Positions 1-7,522 of a stretch of 64,000 nt of DNA are shown one piece after another. The position numbers were made by a program, and so were the translations under genes. The first letter of the stretch is position 1. Every line of letters begins with the position of its first letter. The stretch lies in the NCBI GenBank assembly GCA_024695545.1, contig JAILHZ010000052.1, positions 53,588-117,587 on the forward strand, given 5' to 3'. Source of the DNA: Clostridiales bacterium (GTDB lineage: Bacteria > Bacillota_A > Clostridia > Saccharofermentanales > Saccharofermentanaceae). The notes under the pieces were generated by a model. The model saw nothing but the letters and a program-made list of their open reading frames with translations. It was not told the DNA's origin and did not search any database.

Positions 1-769
1 TCAGTTGGAAGAGGAGTTCAGTAACTGCCTTGAACTGGCTAAGTATTTCCTCGGTACTGTCGGACTTCTCGAAGACTGTTCTTTCCGTTTCTCCCAGTGG
101 GATCCGGCAAACCCGAAGAATAAGTACGAAGGTACTGCCGAGCAGTGGGAAGAGGCTCAGGCTGCAATGAAGAAGATTCTTGACGATCTCGGCCTGGAGT
201 ACACCATCGGTATTGATGAAGCTGCGTTCTACGGACCGAAGCTTGATATCCAGTACAAGAATGTATTTGGCAAGGAAGATACACTGGTAACCATCCAGAT
301 CGATATGCTGCTTGCTGAGAAGTTCGGTATGGAATACATCGATAAAGACGGACAGAAGAAACTGCCGTACATCATCCACAGAACCAGCCTCGGCTGTTTC
401 GAAAGAACTCTGGCATACCTCATCGAAAAATATGCAGGATGTCTGCCTCTGTGGATGGCTCCGGAACAGGTTCGTATCCTGCCGATCGCGGATGCGCATC
501 TTGACCGTGCATTCGAGATCCGTGATGCTCTCCGTGCGAAGGGTATCCGTGCTGAGGTTGATGACCGTTCCGAGAAACTCGGTAAGAAGATCCGCGAAGC
601 AAACATCAACAAGGTCATCTATATGATCACTGTAGGTGATAAGGAAGTTGAAGAAGGAACCGTATCCGTACGTTCCCGTTTCGAGAACGATCTCGGTTCC
701 ATGTCTCTTGAGGCTCTTGAGGCGAAACTCCTCGAAGAGATCGAGACCAAAAAAGCTGTTAAGAATTGA
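1..769 (+). CDS. thrS: Threonyl-tRNA synthetase, C-terminal part (5' end outside window)
   Basis: This is the last 255 codons of a class II aminoacyl-tRNA synthetase that charges tRNA-Thr in the cytoplasm. The reading frame is open from the left edge, so the N-terminal editing domain and most of the catalytic core lie outside. Visible parts are the end of the catalytic domain (DEAAFYGPKLDIQ, then class II motif 3 as HRTSLGCFERTLAYLIE) and the anticodon-binding domain starting near LWMAPEQVRILPI. Motif 3 has GCFERT where many ThrRS have GSIERF, but the His-Arg start is kept. A strong terminator follows. Confidence is high; it is a fragment only because of the window edge. Confidence 0.95.
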   Translation, partial: QLEEEFSNCLELAKYFLGTVGLLEDCSFRFSQWDPANPKNKYEGTAEQWEEAQAAMKKILDDLGLEYTIGIDEAAFYGPKLDIQYKNVFGKEDTLVTIQIDMLLAEKFGMEYIDKDGQKKLPYIIHRTSLGCFERTLAYLIEKYAGCLPLWMAPEQVRILPIADAHLDRAFEIRDALRAKGIRAEVDDRSEKLGKKIREANINKVIYMITVGDKEVEEGTVSVRSRFENDLGSMSLEALEAKLLEEIETKKAVKN

Positions 770-800
770 GAACTCAATTCTTAAGATAAGAGGGGTAGAA

Positions 801-856
801 AAGAAGCTTTCAAGTGCTTTTCCCGGAAGACCGGGAGCACAAGAAAGCTTCTTTTT
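801..856. terminator. Long bipartite terminator hairpin between convergent thrS and lipoprotein gene
   Basis: An 11-bp outer stem (AAGAAGCTTTC at 801-811 with its exact complement at 843-853) encloses a second stem (GTGCT/AGCAC and CCCGG/CCGGG). It is followed by T-rich sequence on the plus strand and preceded by A-rich sequence, so it can stop transcription from both convergent genes. Confidence 0.85.
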
Positions 857-886
857 AAGTTTGATCAGTTATCGGAATGATCAGGA

Positions 887-2065
887 TCAGGTCCAGTCAT
901 CTACATCAAAATCCCAAAGTCCGATCTTGTCGAGCAGTACATAGTAATCGACACAAACGTCTGCATCCGGGTACTCGTTGATACCTGCGATCAGGACAAC
1001 AGATTCATCATAATACAGATAGAAGTCGTAGGAATGATCACCCTGTGACTTCATCTTGATCAGGTAGATGTTCAGGGTCTTAAGATATGTGCTCTCTTTG
1101 ATCTCCTGACAATCGCTCTTTTTAGCTCTGAGTTCATTGGCAAACTGATCAAAGATTGTTTTTGACATACTGATATCAGTGGTCTCGAAGTACATCATCT
1201 CAAAATCGTCCTGATACGTATAGTCGATACCCTTAACGCCTGTTGAAGAATCCGTTGTTGCCTTGAAGCCGAAATCCTTGAGGAGCTTATCCAGCTCGTC
1301 TCCGACAAGGATCTGATGCTCGGCAGGCGGATTCGGATTGGTTCCGGTCGGATCCGAAGAAGAGGTATCTTTGGATGTATCCTGGGTATCCGAAGTATCG
1401 GATGTAGCCTTCGTTGTGGTCGTAGTAGTTTCTTCCTCAGTCGTTGTAGTCGGCTCTTCGGTCGTCATTGTAGTCGGCTCGAAAGTCGTCATTGTAGTCG
1501 GCGCCGGAGATGTCTCGGCCGGATGGATGCGTTTGTCGATCTTATCCAGGGAAGAGAGTACCGCATCAAAGATCGGAGCATCATCGACGATCTTCCATTC
1601 TTTGTCGCGCACAAGATTTATCTTAACGGTTTTGCTTACAGTTTTGACGTTTTTATCCTTGATTGCTTCAATAATACTGTCGGCATCGGCCTGTCCGTCA
1701 AATCCTTCAAGGACAGCGTCCAGATCGGCATAGGTCATCTTAACGGTGGCTTTGCCTTTATCATTCTCTTCATCAATATCTGTCTTGGTGATCTCGTACT
1801 TCACGGTTCCCATGAGTGCATTCACTACATCAAACTCATCGGAAGAAAGATCCAGGTCAGAGAAAGAAGACGTATCTGCGTATTTGTCCGTCTTACTGAA
1901 AGACATATCCGTGATCTGTGAGAAGTAGCCATCCACGATCTCGACAACATTTTCGTCAAGATCTGCGTCAGTATCTTCTTTTTTCTTTTCTTTTGAGACA
2001 CATGATGAAAGAAGTAATGTTAAAGAGAGAACGATAGATGTAATTCCGATTAATCTCTTTTTCAT
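887..2065 (-). CDS. Thr-rich-linker lipoprotein of unknown function
   Basis: A 392-residue secreted lipoprotein. The N-terminus is a clear type II signal (MKKRLIGITSIV..., lipobox LLSSC, Cys about residue 22). Residues about 25-190 form an acidic globular domain resembling the small DUF5105/DUF4878-like accessory domains of Gram-positive lipoproteins. Residues about 190-250 form a low-complexity linker built from TTMTT, EEPTTTT and TTTTTT blocks, typical of an extended and possibly glycosylated cell-wall spacer. A second globular domain of about 140 residues ends the protein. It is monocistronic, with its own promoter upstream and a shared terminator downstream. I do not recognise a specific function; an envelope or sensing role is a guess. 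Confidence 0.8.
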   Translation of the reverse strand: MKKRLIGITSIVLSLTLLLSSCVSKEKKKEDTDADLDENVVEIVDGYFSQITDMSFSKTDKYADTSSFSDLDLSSDEFDVVNALMGTVKYEITKTDIDEENDKGKATVKMTYADLDAVLEGFDGQADADSIIEAIKDKNVKTVSKTVKINLVRDKEWKIVDDAPIFDAVLSSLDKIDKRIHPAETSPAPTTMTTFEPTTMTTEEPTTTTEEETTTTTTKATSDTSDTQDTSKDTSSSDPTGTNPNPPAEHQILVGDELDKLLKDFGFKATTDSSTGVKGIDYTYQDDFEMMYFETTDISMSKTIFDQFANELRAKKSDCQEIKESTYLKTLNIYLIKMKSQGDHSYDFYLYYDESVVLIAGINEYPDADVCVDYYVLLDKIGLWDFDVDDWT

Positions 2066-2117
2066 ATTCGTTTCCCAACCCCCAATTTAATGAATGTAAG
2101 CAGTTTGCTTCATAGAT

Positions 2118-2146
2118 ATAATATAATCTTTACTTTACAAAATCAA
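2118..2146 (-). promoter_or_regulatory. Sigma-A-type promoter for the lipoprotein gene
   Basis: On the minus strand TTGATT (2146-2141) and TATTAT (2123-2118) are separated by 17 bp. They lie about 50 bp upstream of the start codon in AT-rich sequence. Confidence 0.55.
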
Positions 2147-2194
2147 ATGCAGGTTGATATATATATGAAAATGATCAGCTTTTGAATATTTCAG

Positions 2195-2223
2195 TTGACA
2201 TGACATAGTTTTAGAAGTATCAT
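2195..2223 (+). promoter_or_regulatory. Promoter of tRNA-Pro
   Basis: TTGACA (2195-2200), 17-bp spacer, TATCAT (2218-2223). The predicted start lies about 7 bases before the mature tRNA 5' end at 2238. Confidence 0.75.
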
Positions 2224-2237
2224 TTAGTGGTTCGCGA

Positions 2238-2313
2238 CGGGGTGTGGCTCAGGTGGTAGAGTGCTTGCTTCGGGAGCAAGAGGCCGCGAGTTCGAGTCTC
2301 GCCACTCCGACCA
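2238..2313 (+). tRNA. tRNA-Pro(CGG)
   Basis: A complete 76-nt cloverleaf. The acceptor CGGGGTG pairs with CACTCCG including one G-U. The D arm is GCTC/GAGT. The anticodon stem CTTGC/GCAAG holds loop TTCGGGA with anticodon CGG. The T arm is GCGAG-TTCGAGT-CTCGC. The 3' CCA is encoded in the genome. It has its own promoter and terminator, so it is a single-gene unit. Confidence 0.96.
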
Positions 2314-2322
2314 GAACAAAAT

Positions 2323-2354
2323 GCGTTCGCAGAAGATAGCTGCGGACGCTTTTT
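2323..2354 (+). terminator. Terminator of tRNA-Pro
   Basis: GCGTTCGCAG (2323-2332) pairs with CTGCGGACGC (2340-2349) with one G-U pair, followed directly by TTTTTC. Confidence 0.85.
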
Positions 2355-2409
2355 CTTTTCAGTTTTTTCACGTATAATTTGTGTATTACATAGGAAATGG
2401 GGATCCAAG

Positions 2410-3183
2410 ATGGACGAAATCATTAATTGGGTGTTATCGCCAAAACCATATCTTTGTCTTGCAGTTCTGGTCGTATGCTTTATTGTTTGGATCGCTCTTC
2501 GCCGTTTTGTTAAAAAGATTATCGGTAAGTCGGATAAGAAGAACGGTGTCGTTTCTATTATTCTGAATATCGTTAAGTATTTCCTTATCACACTCTGTAT
2601 TCTTGTGATCCTTCAGATCAACGGGATCGATGTAACATCTGCGATCGCCGGACTCGGAATCGCCAGTGTTATCGTCGGTCTTGCACTTCAGGATGCCCTT
2701 AAAGACATCATCATGGGTGTGAATATTATCAGTGAGGATTTCTTCCATCTTGGGGATATCGTTAAAGTCGGTGATTACTCCGGTAAAATAACAAGTCTTA
2801 CCTTAAAATCGACTCATATTGTGAACAGTGAAGATGGCTACGAGGTCAGCATCTGTAACCGTAATATCGATAAAGTACTTGTTTATAACGGTACGATGAA
2901 TATTGATGTTCAGCTTTCTTACCAGGAATCTCCGGATAAGATCAAAGAAGTCCTTACTCAGGTCGTAAAGGAGATCACTGACTGGAAAGAAGTGAGAAAA
3001 GCCGAGTATATCGGCATTCAGGAGTATCAGGATTCGGCGATCCTCTACAGAGTGCGCTTTATTGTGGCTCCTTCGAACCGGGCGACGGTGAGAAGACGAG
3101 TGCTTGCGCTGATTGACAGCCGTCTGAGAGAAAATGACATTACAATTCCTTTCCCGCAACTCGATGTGCATACTGATGATTAA
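2410..3183 (+). CDS. MscS-family small-conductance mechanosensitive channel
   Basis: A 257-residue membrane protein. Two hydrophobic segments (about residues 13-35 and 52-72) precede the pore-lining TM3 region, which has the Gly/Ala-rich pattern AIAGLGIASVIVGLALQDALKD typical of MscS. The beta domain follows (FHLGDIVKVGDYSGKI, then a diverged VNSEDGYEVSICNRNI region), then the alpha/beta C-terminal cytoplasmic domain. The family opens under membrane tension and releases solutes on hypo-osmotic shock. The length is near that of E. coli MscS (286), with a short N-terminus. It lies between a tRNA terminator and its own terminator, so it is probably monocistronic. The ribosome binding site (GGGGATC) is modest. 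Confidence 0.9.
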   Translation: MDEIINWVLSPKPYLCLAVLVVCFIVWIALRRFVKKIIGKSDKKNGVVSIILNIVKYFLITLCILVILQINGIDVTSAIAGLGIASVIVGLALQDALKDIIMGVNIISEDFFHLGDIVKVGDYSGKITSLTLKSTHIVNSEDGYEVSICNRNIDKVLVYNGTMNIDVQLSYQESPDKIKEVLTQVVKEITDWKEVRKAEYIGIQEYQDSAILYRVRFIVAPSNRATVRRRVLALIDSRLRENDITIPFPQLDVHTDD

Positions 3184-3190
3184 TATGTCC

Positions 3191-3222
3191 TATTCCGCTA
3201 TATTTGCGGAATAAGGTTTTTT
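3191..3222 (+). terminator. Terminator after the MscS gene
   Basis: TATTCCGC (3191-3198) pairs with GCGGAATA (3206-3213); a T-rich run follows three bases later. Confidence 0.75.
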
Positions 3223-3242
3223 ATTCCCCTGTTCACAGATTG

Positions 3243-3272
3243 TTTACACTTTTTGAGCGCTTATGGTAATAT
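3243..3272 (+). promoter_or_regulatory. Promoter for the 3303-4419 pair
   Basis: TTTACA (3243-3248), 18-bp spacer, TAATAT (3267-3272), about 30 bp upstream of the ATG at 3303. Confidence 0.6.
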
Positions 3273-3302
3273 CAAAGTGATTTTACATAAGGGGATTTTT
3301 AT

Positions 3303-3860
3303 ATGAAGAAGTCATACTGGATTTACTCCGGAATTCTGCTGCTTATCGTTATTGTTATGATCGTCGTCGGTGCGATCCAGGATCATAAAACAAAGAAGGA
3401 TAAGCTGAAAAGAAGCGCGGTTGCGACGCTCACCTCAGCAGGATGCGTTGAGGTGGATGATGACTATAATCCCGAACTTATGAATGAGAATCTGCTCCAT
3501 TCCGGTGATGATGTTGATCTCTCGTCGCTTGAAAATGCAAAGAAACTTCTTCCTCAGTATAAGGATTCGGATATGGATGGACAGTATCTCTTTACAATGA
3601 TCGGCTCCTCTGTTCTGAAAAATGCAAAATTCTATATTTCCAGTACGAAAATCAGCGGAAGAGATGCAAAGGTAAAGGTTCATATTTTCTATCAGGGAAG
3701 AGAGGGTGACATTACTCTGGAATATTTCTACTACGATGGTGAATGGAGACTCTCAAATACGATGGATGCCCTCTCTGACATTATGGTCGATGGCCAGAAT
3801 TACGACGATGTGGAGCAATCCGCCTACGAAGTGATTGTTAATGAAATGAAGAATATCTGA
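3303..3860 (+). CDS. Membrane-anchored extracytoplasmic protein, unknown function
   Basis: A 185-residue protein. A single hydrophobic segment (about residues 6-25) follows a Lys pair, so the rest is predicted outside the cell. The soluble part is acidic (GDDVDLSSLENAK, DSDMDGQY) and ends with a compact domain (VKVHIFYQGREGDITLEYFYYDGEWRL in short) that resembles the small NTF2/DUF4878-like domains of Gram-positive lipoproteins. It starts a two-gene unit with the protein at 3883, which has the same plan and similar length. I do not recognise a family with confidence. Confidence 0.75.
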   Translation: MKKSYWIYSGILLLIVIVMIVVGAIQDHKTKKDKLKRSAVATLTSAGCVEVDDDYNPELMNENLLHSGDDVDLSSLENAKKLLPQYKDSDMDGQYLFTMIGSSVLKNAKFYISSTKISGRDAKVKVHIFYQGREGDITLEYFYYDGEWRLSNTMDALSDIMVDGQNYDDVEQSAYEVIVNEMKNI

Positions 3861-3882
3861 TTATTAAGGAAAAAGGAAGAAA

Positions 3883-4419
3883 ATGAAGAAGAGTTACATA
3901 ATTGCATCGTCAATATTTCTCGGGCTGGTCGTTATTGGAATGATCGCATACTATTGTATTTCAACATATGGTCCGGGAAGCGACCGTGCTCAGATGAAAA
4001 AGCGTGTAGAGTATGTTCTTGAATCTTATGGCGCGATCAATCACAACAGCGGAACATGGTCGACGTACAAACCGAATGAGGGTGATCTCAGAGCGAATGT
4101 TTCATGCAGATCCCTATGCACTATGATTAAAAAAGAAACCTATGAGACGGAAGCCGAAGCACGTAAGGCCATTCTGCTGGGTGTCATCTTCGATATTGAA
4201 GAAGTAAAAAGGTATGATGATAAGTATGTGGTTACCGTTAATTTGACCCGTACGGATAAAACTGACGGTATCTGTTATTTCATTTTCGAGAGGAAGACCG
4301 GTGAGTGGGTCCTTGACGGACGCTGTATCGAACTGGCCGCCTATGTCGGAAATGGAATGGGAGGTTCAGGAAGTACACTTCTGGATCTGCAGCAGATCCT
4401 CGCGAAATACGGATTGTAA
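3883..4419 (+). CDS. Membrane-anchored extracytoplasmic protein, probable distant paralogue of the upstream gene
   Basis: A 178-residue protein starting MKKSYIIASSIF, close to the MKKSYWIYSG start of its neighbour, with one N-terminal hydrophobic segment (about residues 6-26). The outer domain has a Cys pair (VSCRSLCTM) and a strand-rich middle (YVVTVNLTRTDKTDGICYFIF, then GEWVLDG) matching the final domain of the upstream protein in pattern. A good AAGGAAGAAA ribosome binding site lies 22 bp after the previous stop, so the two are co-transcribed. A Gly-rich turn (GNGMGGSGS) precedes a C-terminal helix. Function unknown. Confidence 0.75.
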   Translation: MKKSYIIASSIFLGLVVIGMIAYYCISTYGPGSDRAQMKKRVEYVLESYGAINHNSGTWSTYKPNEGDLRANVSCRSLCTMIKKETYETEAEARKAILLGVIFDIEEVKRYDDKYVVTVNLTRTDKTDGICYFIFERKTGEWVLDGRCIELAAYVGNGMGGSGSTLLDLQQILAKYGL

Positions 4420-4444
4420 TATGTAATATCATAAATGCTTGAAG

Positions 4445-4482
4445 GCCTGTCACTTTGAATCCATCGGAATGACGGGCTTTTT
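4445..4482 (+). terminator. Terminator of the 3303-4419 unit
   Basis: GCCTGTCA (4445-4452) pairs with TGACGGGC (4470-4477) with one G-U, followed by TTTTT. Confidence 0.75.
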
Positions 4483-4502
4483 ACAGTATTTATCCCGAGA
4501 AA

Positions 4503-4516
4503 CGAAATCGATTTCG
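4503..4516. promoter_or_regulatory. 14-bp perfect palindrome, probable LacI-type operator
   Basis: CGAAATCGATTTCG, a perfect dyad with a central CG as in LacI-family operators. It lies 9 bp upstream of the -35 box of the xylanase promoter. The identical 14 bases occur at 47724-47737 at nearly the same distance from another promoter. Confidence 0.65.
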
Positions 4517-4525
4517 ACAAAATCG

Positions 4526-4554
4526 TTGAAGTTCATCTTCCTTTCGGATAATAT
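4526..4554 (+). promoter_or_regulatory. Promoter of the xylanase gene
   Basis: TTGAAG (4526-4531), 17-bp spacer, TAATAT (4549-4554). The start codon at 4611 is about 50 bases downstream of the predicted transcription start. Confidence 0.6.
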
Positions 4555-4610
4555 GAAAAAGTAATTAAATGCCCGGGTCGTTTCCCGGTAGGTAAATGGA
4601 GGAACTTAAT

Positions 4611-6704
4611 ATGATGAAGAAGAGAATCGGCGCCATTGCGATGACGCTGGTAATGCTTTCTTCCATGGCTCTTGCTGGCTGTAAAAAGTCCAAGAAAGAG
4701 ACCCCGTCTGAGACAGAGAAACCTGCTGTTCCCAGTATTATGGAAGAGATGGGCGCGGATGCGGTGACGTACGAACCGCGTGGTGAAGTTCAGCTTACAG
4801 TTGAAGATGCTGATAAAGCAGATGGTAAGGTCCTGCACTGCGCAAACCGAACAGAGACATGGAATGGTGTCAATTTCCCGTGTAATTTCTTTGCCGGTAA
4901 TACCATTCACATTAAGACTGCCGTAAAGTCTGACAGTGGAGATGTTACGATCTCTCTGCAGTTTGATCAGCTTGGCAGCCCGGTTTATTCCAACCTGTTC
5001 CACATCACAGGATGTAAGGAAGGATTTGTTGAGGGTGAAGGATCCACTCCGATTCCGAAGGATGCAACGAATGTTTACGTATATGTAGAGAGCGGATCTA
5101 CTTCCGATATCTATATCGACTATATGCGTGTAAATGTAGAAGGTGACTATTTCGATCCTTCTAATGCCGGCGAGACAAAGCTTCAGGATACCTCTTCCTA
5201 CGAGTCTCTCAAGGAACTCTACAAGGATGATTTCATGATGGGATGCTGTGTTCCTGAGTCCATGATCACAAATGATCATGATGAGCCCAGACAGCTCCTG
5301 CTCAAGGAATTCAACTCGATTACATGTGAGAACGAGATGAAGCCGGAGAATATTCTTGATGCTTCTACGATCATGGCTGATAAAGCGAAGTATAACGAGA
5401 ATCCTGCGCTTGATTTCACCAAGTGCAAGAGCATCTGTGATTTCGCTAAGGAAAACGGCCTGAAGATGCGCGGCCATACTCTCGTATGGCATTCCCAGAC
5501 ACCTGACTGGTTCTTCTATGAGAACTATGACATCAATGGCAAGCTTGCTTCCCGTGAACTGATGCTCAAGCGTATGGAGAACTATATCAAGGGCGTATTT
5601 GAGTATATCAATGCGAATTACCCGGGTCTGTTCTATGCATTTGACGTTGCAAATGAGTGCGTCGATGACAGCTACAATCTCCGTGAGAGCTTCTGGACAA
5701 AGACCATCGGTGATGATTTCCTGCAGTTTGCTTTTGAATATGCAAGAAAGTATGCTCCGAAGGAGATCAAACTTTTCTATAACGATTACAATGAGTACTA
5801 CGACAGAAAGCAGGATAAGATCATTGAGGTACTTAAGCCGATCGCTGCTGCCGGTAACATCGACGGTATGGGTATGCAGTCCCATATCACGATCTCTGAT
5901 GCTCCGGTTGAGAAGTATGCCAAGAGCCTGAAGAGATACGCTGATGAACTTGGTGTTACTATTCATGTTACTGAGCTCGATGTCAATGCTCCTGCATTGA
6001 ATCCTGATTATGAGCAGGGCGTTTACTATCAGGCTCTGTTCGAGAAACTTCTTGAACTCAAGAAGGAAGGTGTAGATATTGAGAGCGTTACGATCTGGGG
6101 TCTGACAGATGCAGGTTCCTGGCGTCGTGAGCAGACACCGGTTCTCTTTACAGGTGATCTCTCTGCTAAGCTTGCTTTCCAGGGCGTTGTAAATGCGAAG
6201 AAGGGCGGCACGATCGAGAAGCCGGCTGACTTTGTTGAACCTCCGAAGGACAGCGATCCGTATGATGATGACTTTGAAGATGGTAAGTATAAGGGCGCTT
6301 CCCGTGCCGGTGCTTCGCTGTCTGTTGAATCCGCAGGTGCTTATGAGGGTAATAACTGCCTGAAACTTGCCGGCGCTACAGAGGTGTGGGACGGTTACAC
6401 ATTCGATGCGACACGTTTCCTCGGCAAGATCGTTAAGTACAGATTCGCAGTTAAGTCTACTGCTGCACAGGTAAGCTTCTCTGCAGATATCGCTGATCTG
6501 TGGCCTCATATCCAGGAAGTTGACACCAGCTCCGGAGACTGGGTCGTTATTGAAGGTACGATGGATCTGACATCCAAGACCTGGAAACTTGCTACCGGTA
6601 ATGTTGAAGTTCCGGATCTTACAGCACTTACACTGTACTTCGAGACACAGGATTGCACCGATGATCTTTACATCGATTCCATCCATCTCGAGATCGCAGG
6701 CTGA
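4611..6704 (+). CDS. GH10 endo-1,4-beta-xylanase lipoprotein with flanking carbohydrate-binding-like domains
   Basis: A 697-residue enzyme predicted to cut internal beta-1,4-xylosidic bonds in xylan at the cell surface. The start at 4611 is chosen because GGAGGA (4598-4603) sits 7 bases upstream; an in-frame ATG at 4596 would overlap that site. A lipoprotein signal ends at Cys24 (LAGC). Residues about 50-190 form a CBM22/CBM4_9-like domain. The GH10 barrel spans about 205-525, with RGHTLVWHSQTPDWF, acid/base Glu349 (DVANE) and nucleophile Glu455 (VTELD). The spacing of 106 residues is normal for GH10. Residues about 545-697 form a second domain resembling the first (TETWNG versus TEVWDG; both end DIYID or DLYID). 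Regulation by the palindrome upstream is likely. Confidence 0.93.
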   Translation: MMKKRIGAIAMTLVMLSSMALAGCKKSKKETPSETEKPAVPSIMEEMGADAVTYEPRGEVQLTVEDADKADGKVLHCANRTETWNGVNFPCNFFAGNTIHIKTAVKSDSGDVTISLQFDQLGSPVYSNLFHITGCKEGFVEGEGSTPIPKDATNVYVYVESGSTSDIYIDYMRVNVEGDYFDPSNAGETKLQDTSSYESLKELYKDDFMMGCCVPESMITNDHDEPRQLLLKEFNSITCENEMKPENILDASTIMADKAKYNENPALDFTKCKSICDFAKENGLKMRGHTLVWHSQTPDWFFYENYDINGKLASRELMLKRMENYIKGVFEYINANYPGLFYAFDVANECVDDSYNLRESFWTKTIGDDFLQFAFEYARKYAPKEIKLFYNDYNEYYDRKQDKIIEVLKPIAAAGNIDGMGMQSHITISDAPVEKYAKSLKRYADELGVTIHVTELDVNAPALNPDYEQGVYYQALFEKLLELKKEGVDIESVTIWGLTDAGSWRREQTPVLFTGDLSAKLAFQGVVNAKKGGTIEKPADFVEPPKDSDPYDDDFEDGKYKGASRAGASLSVESAGAYEGNNCLKLAGATEVWDGYTFDATRFLGKIVKYRFAVKSTAAQVSFSADIADLWPHIQEVDTSSGDWVVIEGTMDLTSKTWKLATGNVEVPDLTALTLYFETQDCTDDLYIDSIHLEIAG

Positions 6705-6726
6705 TCTGGTATTATTGGGTGATAAG

Positions 6727-6758
6727 AAGAGCCGTTCCGAAAGGGGCGGCTCTTTTTT
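6727..6758 (+). terminator. Terminator of the xylanase gene
   Basis: AAGAGCCG (6727-6734) pairs exactly with CGGCTCTT (6747-6754) and runs into TTTTTT. Confidence 0.85.
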
Positions 6759-6774
6759 ATCCCTGAAAGAGTTA

Positions 6775-6783
6775 TGCTATACT
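6775..6783 (+). promoter_or_regulatory. Extended -10 promoter of folA
   Basis: TGC immediately before TATACT (6778-6783) forms an extended -10 element; no good -35 is visible. Similar TGC-TATAAT boxes precede ychF and metY in this window. Confidence 0.45.
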
Positions 6784-6821
6784 GTTTCTGTTAGAGATAA
6801 TTACTTGATGTGGTGAGAGAA

Positions 6822-7322
6822 ATGAGTATTTGTGCGATCGTTGCAGTTGATGAAAACTGGGCAATAGGGAATAAGGGGGAACTCCTTATCAGTCTTCCCG
6901 AGGATCAGAAGCAGAATTTTAAAGTGAAAACTCTGGGACATCCGGTCATTTACGGACGAAAGACTCTGGATACATTTCCCGGCGGACGTCTCCTTCCCGG
7001 TCGTGAAAACATCATTCTTACCCGAAACCCCGATCTCCTTGTCGAGGGTGCGACAGTCATGCATTCCGTAGAAGAAGTTCTGAAGTATACAGAAAAGAAC
7101 ACGGATGAGTGCTTTTTCATTATCGGCGGGGAACAGATCTATAGGCAGTTTCTCCCGTACTGTGATAAATGTATTGTTTCAAAGATCCATAAATCGTTTG
7201 AAGCGGATGCGTTTTTCCCGGATCTTGATAGCCTAAAAGGCTGGAAACTACTGAGCAGAGAAGCGTACGTCCATTCCGTAAAGGGAGTGACCTTTGCTAT
7301 ATGGACGTACATCAAAATCTGA
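6822..7322 (+). CDS. folA: Dihydrofolate reductase
   Basis: A 166-residue NADPH-dependent enzyme reducing dihydrofolate to tetrahydrofolate. Start ATG 6822 is chosen because the GGTGAGAG ribosome binding site precedes it and the protein then begins SICAIVAVDENWAIGNKGELL, the standard DHFR opening; a GTG at 6810 is less suitable. Further marks are LPEDQKQNFK (substrate-binding acidic residue in LPED), PVIYGRKTLDTFPGGRLLPGR (cofactor loop), and FIIGGEQIYRQFLP (GG-x-x-IY). The length is typical. No thymidylate synthase gene adjoins it. It appears monocistronic. No obvious terminator follows; a 9-bp inverted repeat at 7344-7368 lies downstream. Confidence 0.95.
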   Translation: MSICAIVAVDENWAIGNKGELLISLPEDQKQNFKVKTLGHPVIYGRKTLDTFPGGRLLPGRENIILTRNPDLLVEGATVMHSVEEVLKYTEKNTDECFFIIGGEQIYRQFLPYCDKCIVSKIHKSFEADAFFPDLDSLKGWKLLSREAYVHSVKGVTFAIWTYIKI

Positions 7323-7343
7323 AAATGATTTTCATAATGTGAC

Positions 7344-7368
7344 ATTGCACAAGAGCGGATTGTGCAAT
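7344..7368. promoter_or_regulatory. 9-bp perfect inverted repeat downstream of folA
   Basis: ATTGCACAA (7344-7352) and its exact complement TTGTGCAAT (7360-7368) are separated by 7 bases. No T-run follows, so it is not a standard terminator. It lies 49 bp upstream of the -35 box of the next gene. It could be an operator or an mRNA 3'-end hairpin. Confidence 0.5.
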
Positions 7369-7417
7369 ATGCACATTAAAACTCTTGTTCGTATATGCAA
7401 ACTCTACAAATCAAGTG

Positions 7418-7446
7418 TTGACTCAGTTTCATTCGAAAGCTATAAT
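7418..7446 (+). promoter_or_regulatory. Near-consensus promoter of the small HPr-like gene
   Basis: TTGACT (7418-7423), exactly 17 bp, TATAAT (7441-7446). It is one of the best sigma-A promoters in the window. It rules out a start codon near 7385 for the following gene. Confidence 0.85.
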
Positions 7447-7522
7447 GAGGTCGCAAGGTAAGAAAAGACTTGCGAATGAAAAGAAATGGAAACTAATTTT
7501 TCACTTAAAGGAGGTAGTCACC

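Noticed and set aside
4533..6686. 717-codon open frame on the minus strand across the xylanase gene
   Set aside because: The plus strand has a complete lipoprotein GH10 enzyme with catalytic motifs, ribosome binding site, promoter and terminator. The opposite frame has no recognisable domain and is a codon-bias shadow.
7385..7522. Upstream extension of the HPr-like gene to a start near 7385
   Set aside because: The near-consensus promoter at 7418-7446 lies inside the extension, and a strong ribosome binding site fixes the start at 7523.
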